Below are positions 56,200-64,000 of a stretch of 64,000 bases of DNA, one piece after another. The DNA is from Macrolepiota albuminosa (lineage: Eukaryota; Basidiomycota; Agaricomycetes; Agaricales; Agaricaceae): positions 124,001 to 188,000 of the forward strand of contig JAMWFC010000102.1 in assembly GCA_027475525.1 (NCBI GenBank), in the 5' to 3' direction. The position numbers and the translations under genes are program-made. Within the stretch, counting starts at the first letter, position 1. The number at the start of each line of letters is the position of its first letter. Under the pieces are notes generated by a model that saw nothing but the letters and a program-made list of their open reading frames with translations, was not told the origin of the DNA and searched no databases.

Positions 56200-56937
56200 T
56201 GACAGTACAGGATATACTCAAACTCAATATTTTGACTTATCAGAAATTGATACAATGTTTAGTGCTGATATTAGCGCTCACAGCATCTGTTGAGAATTTT
56301 CTGACCATACTCTAAAGAAGCCTGGCCAATCAGAATTATACTAAAAAGTGAGCAGACTTGTACAATTTTAAGTCAGTTCAGAGTAGTCATAGTCAATGGG
56401 CTATAATGCTATTGGTTGTTGTCATCCATATGCTGCTGGTTGCCATTGACAGGTCACTATTGGCTGGGACCACAAGAAAAGGCACTAATTAGTAGTGCTG
56501 CAAATGGACTTATCTTGGAAGTTTAATAGTGTATAGTATAAAAGATAGCTACTATACATATATATAACAACAAATTGTAACCCTTTGAGCATCCAAGTTA
56601 CACTCAGCATTCAAATCATGCTAGCTTGTCTTAACTTTGTTACTAAGTTGGGCACTAGCTTTGTCTTTATTGTCTTTATTGTTTATAGTGCCACCTCCAG
56701 GCAAATTACATTGTGCTATTCTTTCTCTTCTCAATATTTTTGCCTGAACTTTGGCGCTTATAACTTGTTAGGTAGTGTCAGAGGCACTATCATCTAGCAT
56801 GTCAAATAGTTACATCTGCTCAAGTACACCAGGACTCTGTCAGGATTCCTCACAACTATGCATATCAGGTGCTAGAGATGGCATTGTACTGCATAATGTC
56901 CAGCGCATTCAACCACAATTGAGTTTGCATTATCAAA
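56200..56937 (+). repeat. A-type LTR, 5'-truncated
   Basis: It starts inside the LTR (AATGACAGTACAGGATATACTC, as at 35692) and ends GAGTTTGCATTATCA. It is head to head with the LTR of element G. Confidence 0.8.
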
Positions 56938-57810
56938 AGTAGGCAAAAGGTTGGTGGCAAGGAAAGTAAATGATTGGAGGCACTTATATAAAGCTCCAAA
57001 TATGGCAGAAAAGTGCTAAGAATTGCTAAAAAAAAAGTGCTAAGAGGTGTAAAGAGAGTCACTAAGAAAAAATGCTAAGAAACATAAAAAAGGGTCACTA
57101 AAAGATGCTAAGTGTTAGCATTTAAAATGGGATAATAAAAAGACAGGATTTTTTAGCTGATCTAAGCACAAATGCCAAGCTGTAGTTGCAAGGCATAAAG
57201 AGATTGTAAAGAGAGAGAAAAAAAAATTAAAGCAGAGTCCTCTTGCTAACATGGTCAACAAAAGATAGTCTGTTGCATAGAGTGACCAAAATATTGGGAT
57301 ATAATTCCTACTGTCAAATTAATACTGTGCTACTAACAAAAAGTAAGTATTTATAGTAAAAAAAGTTAGCTGTTGCTAAGAGGCTAAGTGTTGCTAAAGG
57401 GCAGTGAACTGGTAAGAATATAAGTAAATGCATGAATTAAACTATATGGTAAAGGATCCACAATCATGCTATCAACTATCTGTCATGAAAAAATACTTCA
57501 TTGTTCTATTCTATAAGTGCTGCTACTAGCTAAAAGCATTATTCCAGATTGACTAATGCCAAGTGTCTATGTCAAGGTATAGCCATAGAGTGCAAGTGAC
57601 AAGGTGCAGCAAGGTATCAAACAGTAGTGCTAAGAATTAATGATGCTATAAAAAGTAGTTCTAGAGTAATCGAAGGCTCCAGCTACAAATTATTAGTGTA
57701 AAAATATGTAAAAATTAGCTTCTGAAGCACTGATAGTACTTATATGCTAACATGAGATGCTTGTATTAGTACTATCTGTGGCTATTTATAATGGGAGCTT
57801 ATTAACATGG
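56938..57810 (-). repeat. LTR of the B-related subfamily
   Basis: The right 640 bp match 22456-23093. The left part contains a tandem AAAGTGCTAAGA-type motif (57005-57120). It ends GGGAGCTTATTAACA. Boundaries are approximate. Confidence 0.55.
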
Positions 57811-57819
57811 TCACAATCT

Positions 57820-58570
57820 AAATGTTTGTCCAGCTTGCAAAGCTGAAATTAAACTTGCTGAGGAGAAACTCTTGATGTAGAAGCCTAAAAAGAAGTGACA
57901 TGTTGTTGCTTTCACTGTATCTGGTAAAGATAAGAAGCTCCAAGAGTTTATTGCTTAGAAAATATTCATTATACCACATTGCATCACTAAATGATGCACC
58001 CATGCATATCTAGTATATGAGAAAGCTATTAACAAGTGTTACTTCCTTAAAGATCTTTGGCATGCATACAAATTCAAACTAGAGGCAAACATTCTCTGGA
58101 AGCTTACTGAAAAAAATGTTGGATGCATGCCTAGATTCATATGTGAAAAAGACATTAATGGCAAGATGACAGTCAGTGATATCTATGTTTTTGAAGTAGA
58201 GGCTTGGCCAATGAATGAAACCTCATCTTATTGTCTGGCTTCATGAATGATTGGCAGTAATTAATTGAGAATCATATGATAGATCTACTATTAAATTGTT
58301 GTTAATTTTATAGAAAAATCTCTCAGTATTTTAGAGAACTCAAAGCAATTTACACAAGTGATATCTGATGTATTTACCAGTGAATAAAACCTCTCTTCTT
58401 TCCTTTCACAAGTTATAAATCCATTTTATTTTAGATCATCAACAGGCATATGAAGAGTGTGGTTTTGTTTACCATAACATTGGCAGCAGAAATATACTCA
58501 TTGACAAGAATGGAATATAGTATTTTGATGGATTAGGACTTTGCAAAGTACAAAGATAAACTCAAACAGT
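57820..58570 (+). pseudogene. FunK1-type protein kinase, relic
   Basis: A host gene remnant. The plus strand gives LVYEKAINKCYFLKDLWHAY, KNVGCMPRFICEKDINGKMT and, after a region that may have been an intron, HQQAYEECGFVYHNIGSRNILIDKNG followed by a degraded YFDGLGLCK. These match in order the FunK1 blocks I know: a kinase N-lobe with FLKD.WR, a CHGD.PG-like stretch, the catalytic loop HRDIS.GNILI and VDWDLSK. The HRD is now Y-H-N and stops are frequent, so it is dead. FunK1 genes are multiplied in agaricomycetes. Confidence 0.65.
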
Positions 58571-59039
58571 TACAAAGATATTAAAGAACTGTACATTATC
58601 TAATTTAGATTATTTTTCATTAATTAACCATATTTTTACAGAGAAGTTGGCAATTTATATTGTATTTTCTTCTTAGTTGGCACTATTTCATTAACACTAT
58701 TTAAGATGATATGGAGTTTTTTTTATGTTATGCTCTATTTTGGCCTTCATTACCTGCAGCATAACTCTGACAAAGGTGTGCCTGTTCTCCAGATACATAC
58801 TTTTGATTTATAAAAAGATCAATAAAGAAGGTCTGATGCAGTATAGCTATAATAGGTTTATTATTTGTATATAGTAATACAATGCTGTTAACTGAAGATT
58901 GAAAGTAAAAAACTATTTGAACTTCAGAATATAACAGTGCTTAAATATACTTTAACTGATAAGACATAAATAGAGACTTTTAATTGTAAGACATGTATCA
59001 GTAAGCAAGACAATATAAAAGATTATAAATTGTATATAT
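58571..59039. other. AT-rich spacer
   Basis: Nothing recognised between the kinase relic and the Copia relic. It may include the 3' end or 3' LTR of the Copia element, but no ends are defined. Confidence 0.4.
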
Positions 59040-60250
59040 AGCACACACAATTACTGAGAAGCATATGACAAAAAGCTTTTCTATAGTCAGACATTGCTTC
59101 TATCAATACTTCTACTTGATGTGGATGGAGAAAGTATGATGCTAAGTTTTGTGTGGTATTTTTTAAATTTCTCTCAAGGTAATGCTTTGATAAAATTGTT
59201 GACTATCATGTCATGAGCTGAAACTTTCTCCAGTTTTATGTCTCTTTTTAAAATACCTTTATGTATGTAATGGTAGCATATATCAATATGTTTAGCTTGG
59301 AAATGGCAGACAGGATTTTTAAAAAGAGCAATGCTTCCTGCATTGTTCATATAGATAATAGTGGCACTTGCTTAATAAAAATCAAGATCTTTCAATAAGT
59401 TATGGAGCTACACTGCCTCTCAAGTAGCATTAGATGAGTCAAAGTAGCAATGACAACTCATTTCTTTGACAACTACAATACTATGCTTTTGTCAATATTG
59501 AAACACTACTTATTTACAGACCTTTGATCTTATTGATCTTGCATCCAGTTGGCATTGCTCCATCTAATTGACTTTACATCATTGTACTGCAGTCCTCTCA
59601 ATTGAAAGCAAAGTGTTTTAATGTCTCTGAAATAACATAAAATTTATTTACATGTAATGAAATGAATAGTTCCAAAGTTGTTTGAAAATTATGCAATCTG
59701 ACCCATTGCATATTGTATATCTGGTTACATCTGTGTTGTATAAAGCAATAATCTATTTGCATATTAATTATACATCTTATAGTCTGTCTAAAAAGTAAGA
59801 CACTGCAAATTTAACAGGTGCTGATTTGTAATAAGTAGAGTGGCTACTAGATAGCAATTAGACATGCCAAAATGCTTCAAAATAGAATCAATATAAGCAG
59901 TTTGATTTAAGTAAATGGTTTGATTGTTGTGATCTTATATAATTTGAAGTTCAAGAATATAATGAATTTGTTCAAGGTCAGTGGTGTCAAGGTTGCTATT
60001 GAAGTCTTTTTTAAATGAAATAATACACTTTAATTCTTTATCTGCTATTGCCATATCATCAGCATAGACAAAGACTATTAAAATAATTTTTCTGTTGGAT
60101 CAGAGGATATATAAACAGTCATCAGCATAAGATTGTTTGAAACTTAAAGATAGGAGAACATTGTGGAGTCTTTCTTTCTATTGTATCCAGCTTGCTTAAG
60201 CCTATATACAGTTGCAAATAATCAGACATGACAAATTTGATATTTCTAAA
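59040..60250 (-). pseudogene. Ty1/Copia reverse transcriptase and RNase H, relic
   Basis: The minus strand shows the RT catalytic box FVYADDMAIADKEL (about 60040-60075), the usual YVDD as YADD. Next comes a Copia RNase H: EMSCHCYFDSSNAT, LHNLLKDLDFY, IYMNNAGSIALFKNP, AKHIDICYHYI and DMIVNNFIKALP (59110-59470). Stops and frame changes are numerous. Confidence 0.8.
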
Positions 60251-60753
60251 ACCTGAATTTTTTGGGTCAAACTGATTTTAGATCTGAACTCAGCACATCA
60301 AAATATGCTCAAAAACACCTCTCCAAAGTTTTTTCTATGAGTAGTTTAGAACTGCCAAAATTTTGAGCAATTTCAGAGAAAATTTTAACTATCTAAAGTA
60401 CTTGTATTTAGTTCAAAACAGCCTCAATGGACATCATTGCTTGCTGAGAAACCTGGCAATGTTGTTTCTGCTTTTGTACTGCCTATGCTGCTACTTTGCT
60501 GATTAGCTCTATATAATAAACACTCATAAACTACTAAGTTTGATGTTATTTGTAAGACTAGCAGCATGAGAGACAGTCACAGAGTTTTGATTTTGAAGGC
60601 CTGAAATGCTGTGTTGTTGTTTCTGACATTGCCCTCCTCAGCTCATTAAATGAGGCAAAAGCAGTAGATAATATGGTACAACTTTATTTATTTTTTTCTG
60701 GTAGATCCACTTGTGAAATTTGCAATATTTTTACAGATTTATTTTCAGATAAT
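60251..60753. other. AT-rich insertion or remnant inside the Copia relic
   Basis: It breaks the RT-coding order. No coding similarity is recognised. Confidence 0.35.
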
Positions 60754-61251
60754 TGTAAGGGCGATCTCTAGAGGCTGTGGCTCAGTCACACAGCTGGCAA
60801 AGGGAGATCCAAAGTATATTAGAATATATACTGACAATATCATGATAACTACTTACCTAGCAGAGAAAAATCCCAAGAGAACAAGTCTAGGGATTCTCTA
60901 TGCCAGGTTGGATGCTTCTAAGGCCTCTGAAGCATGGGAAACAACTGTACAGTACAACAAAACCTTAAAAACTCAAAAATTGCCTATACAAACAATTGCA
61001 CAAATAAGGAGCAAACTCTGGCAAACTCTGGCTTATATAAGTGGTCTGGAAGCGGTGCTGAGGGGCCCACACTTGTCTGAATGGTAGCTAAAGAACTAGA
61101 GCACTTCAAGAGCTGAGAGTAGTACTAACAGATAGTGTTGAAAGAATAGAAACAGTAAAATGAAATAATGTCAGAAGAAATAAGAGAATGAATGAAGAGA
61201 GAGTGAAGAAATAAAGAGTGAGAAAAAGAAGAAATGAGGAGTCCCCTGACA
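60754..61251 (-). repeat. Solo LTR of the element F family (498 bp)
   Basis: TGTCAGGGGACTCC...CCCTTACA on the minus strand, flanked by a perfect 5-bp duplication ATAAT (60749-60753 and 61252-61256). It is similar to 28182-28700 along its length. Confidence 0.92.
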
Positions 61252-62709
61252 ATAATTAAAAGCTATTGATTTCACATTTTTTCTGATCTTTCCCTGTTTT
61301 TTTACAGAGACTGCCAAATTTTAGAGATCAAAATTATCTCTACCTATAAATTAAAGAAATTGGCTCATAGAATTCTATTTATAAAGTATATTTTCACAAC
61401 AAAATAAGAATTTCACAAATCACTCTATCTTTCAAAATTAGTTGTTTGTTTTTGTTATATTTGATTGTTTGCAACTATATATCTTTTAGAAGTTTCCAGA
61501 AACCTCCATTTCTGACACTTTTGGATGGCCTCATATATATTTCTTTATCAAGGTGACCCTCAAAGTAAGCACCTATTACATCAATCTGATGCATCTTATA
61601 ATCGAGCATTGCAGCTAAGGTTAAGAATATTCAAAGAAAAGTGAACTTGCTACTAATAAAAAAAAATTGGTATAGTTAATGTCAGAAATTTGCAAAAAGC
61701 CTTTGGCAATAATTTGTGCTTTAAATTTTGTACAATTACTGTATTTGTCAAGCTTTTTTTTCAATACCACTTTACTTCTGATTGCCTTTTTACCTGGAAG
61801 TAAGTTGTCAACTGTTTTGAATACACTTCATTTAACAAGTTGATTATATTTGGCATTGATAGCATCCTTCTATTATTTCGCATCAGGAGAAGTTAGGGCA
61901 GTTGTGATATCAGAGCCAGATATAGCAACAAAAGCTATATATTGAGTCTGTTCTTTGTCTTCATTTTTGTCATCTTGAATATATTTATTTTGAAGATTAT
62001 TGTTCATGAGTAGATAGTGCCTATCTTGGCAGGTTTTCTCATTTTTTCAACTTTCAAGGAGCTGGAGGGGTCTCTGCTACTTCTGAACTATGTGTGGGTA
62101 TCATCAGTTGTGATGAATACATCAATTCTTCAAGAGGTCTACCATCTTCAGATACACTAACATAGGTATTGTCTTCTTTAGTTAGTTGACTCGAATTCAA
62201 AGACTAGGCAGGTACAAAAATTCTTTGAGGCACATCATCTTCTAGATATGTTCTGTATTGATTAAGTCACTAACTTTTTCAGTGAGTTTTCATTTGTGGC
62301 AGTATCAACTTGAGCTAGTTCATTTGGAATATTGTTTTTGTAGAATTGTACATTTCAAGAGGTAATGAGCTTCTCATTTTTGAGATCTTCAAGTCAGTAA
62401 CCCTTGGTTTCATTAGCCTACCATCCCAACATGTGTACATGCACAGCTCAAGTTTTGAGTTTACTATGTCAGACTTCCTTTGGAATGTAAGCTTAGCCAA
62501 AGGATTCATATACTCAGAGATATGAAATGTCTGGTTTTTTGCCAGTCCTACTCTATTTTGTATATGGGATTTTTTCTTTCAGAGCCAAAGTGAGAGTAAT
62601 TGACTGTATGTAAACAGCATATATAAATGCTTTGCCCCAATAATGTAGATTCATTCTTGCAGCATGTAGCATATTGTGGGTCATTTCCATCAGTACAGCT
62701 ATAGCTTGT
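61252..62709 (-). pseudogene. Ty1/Copia integrase end and RT start, relic
   Basis: From right to left on the minus strand: AVLMEMTHNMLHAARMNLHYWGKAFIYAVYI (integrase C-terminal region; about 62600-62700), KGYRLEDLKNEKLITS (about 62340-62410), then RT N-terminal blocks (KAIRSK, KFKAQIIAKGFLQISDINYT; about 61680-61830) and the QIDVIGAYFEGHLDKEIYM equivalent (about 61540-61600). The region 61260-61500 reads poorly. It is cut at 62710 by an A-type LTR. It belongs with 59040-60250 as one element. Confidence 0.75.
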
Positions 62710-63343
62710 TGATAGGCTTCTGCTTGGACTGAGTGCATCAAGAGACATTACAGGCCTACCAGCACTTGTCAAGTCTGAAAACTCAAGCAACTTTCATTGA
62801 CTTAGGACATCTCTGGCTATCAATTCTTAATGCAGGCTTCACTTAGCAATCTCAACTACCATTTACTATTATCAATTTCAAGGACTCAGAAGACTTAGAA
62901 CTCATAAAAAGATAGCACTAGTGTGACTACAGGAAAGTGACTTTGACCAAACCATGATCAGTTCTAGAAGGGAATAGCATTAGGCAGAAGTATAAGAATT
63001 AATGTTGACAGGACAGAATATACTAAAGCCCAGCATTCTGGCCTATTAGAAGATGGAACAATGTTTAGTGCTGGAGATAGCACTTCTGAATTATAGCATC
63101 TGTCAAGGTTTTTCTGACCATAATTCAGAGTATCCTGGCCAATCAGATTTATATTAAAAAGTGAGCAGACTCATAATTTTAAGTAGTTTTAAAGTTGCCA
63201 CAGCCAATAGACTGTAACACCATTGATCACTATTAGCTATATGCTGCTAGGTTGCCATTAGCTGTAGCCACAAGGAGAGGTGCTAATTAGTAGTGCTGCA
63301 GATGGACTTATTTTTGAAATACAGTAGCATGTAGCATAAAAGA
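62710..63343 (+). repeat. A-type LTR, 3'-truncated
   Basis: It starts TGATAGGCTTCTGCTTGGAC, passes GCCTGGCCAATC and ends within the TATA region (GTAGCATAAAAGA), where unrelated sequence begins. Confidence 0.8.
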
Positions 63344-64000
63344 CCTGTTTGATAGCAAATTTATAGATGATGGCTCCATCAGAAGTTCAAAGAAGCAATC
63401 TTGGATATCCAAGGCTACAGGTTCTTATGGTGGTTTGAACTTGCAGAGAGATGATGAACATCCTGGACAAGAGGCTCTCACAGTGGTTCTAACTCACAAC
63501 AAACTAATGCATAATTGACAACGTCTAGACTGAGAAGTTTTAATGGTGGTTCAGACTCAAAGTATTACTACGTTACTATATTGATATTTACCTACGCTAT
63601 GAAATAGCTAAGGACACATTGCGTGAATGAGCCACGGTAGATCTAAAGAGCTATACTAATAAAGGGAAGTGGGGTAGCATCAAAACCCTTTTGGAGAAAG
63701 CTTGCCACCACTTCAGAGGAAATACACAGGATGTGCATGCACTATGACAAAATTAAGATACAGCGTCGTTAAAAACATACATCGGCCTCCTTCACCATGA
63801 TGCATTGAACTTGACCCCAAATCCGGCCAGCAAGGCAAATGGAGTGTAAATGCCAGGCTGATGCAAAGACCTGAGCCACCCAATTGAGTTTGACAGTGGA
63901 GGTATGATCAATAGGATTCGGATTAATCAGTGGAGTGACCTTGGGAACCCGACCTAAGTAAAAGGCCGAGCAGCACAGAGGCCAAACAGCAGGGTTATCA
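63344..64000. other. Unrecognised terminal region
   Basis: No gene recognised. GTGGTT-containing phrases recur at about 63435, 63482 and 63545. CpG content rises after 63575, so a different, younger segment may begin here. Confidence 0.4.

Overview
This window is a graveyard of nested transposable elements from a filamentous fungus. I see no intact host gene, rRNA, tRNA or CRISPR array. The relics of a FunK1-type protein kinase and of a KDZ-transposase-type protein, a Tad1-like LINE with RNase H, chromodomain Ty3/Gypsy elements and 45-51 bp introns all point to a basidiomycete, most likely an agaricomycete (mushroom-forming fungus) with a TE-rich genome. The species is not recognisable from the sequence.

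Layout. Positions 1-22455 hold a minus-strand Ty3/Gypsy element (B). Element A, a relative running off the left edge, is inserted in its integrase. Two solo LTRs of a small Copia-like family are inserted at 5300 and 8605. A GC-rich, 10.9 kb chromodomain Gypsy element (C, 10391-21278) is inserted in its gag. C is flanked by 751/752 bp LTRs and carries, between pol and its 3' LTR, a spliced four-exon gene on the opposite strand. Positions 22456-28181 are AT-rich LTR relics plus a KDZ-like fragment. Positions 28182-34632 hold a second, decayed chromodomain Gypsy element (F). Positions 34633-41259 are overlapping LTR fragments, a Gypsy integrase fragment and 3 kb of unrecognised DNA. Positions 41260-56199 hold a decayed relative of A (element G), split by an almost complete 7.5 kb LINE (43493-50982) with a poly-A tail and 12-13 bp target-site duplications. 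Positions 56200-64000 contain more LTRs, a FunK1 kinase pseudogene and a Copia pol relic interrupted by an F-type solo LTR.

Main points. (1) The antisense gene of element C has three introns with consensus splice signals that join in frame, a Zn2Cys6-like cysteine pattern, a bipartite nuclear-localisation-like segment and a coiled coil. It has one premature TGA and is the best candidate here for an undescribed retrotransposon-borne system. (2) Both chromodomain elements carry a segment beside the 5' LTR that is perfectly complementary to a segment inside the LTR (13 and 11 nt), as expected for Tf1-like self-priming. (3) Element C encodes two aspartic-protease domains in tandem. (4) Three perfect tandem duplications in two unrelated elements are all exactly 77 bp, which looks like an assembler k-mer artefact. 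(5) Decay is dominated by transitions at CpG. In one 1.8 kb stretch the only surviving CpGs that I see are inside GCGC.

Coordinates and translations were worked out by eye. Family assignments rest on motif recognition, not on database searches.
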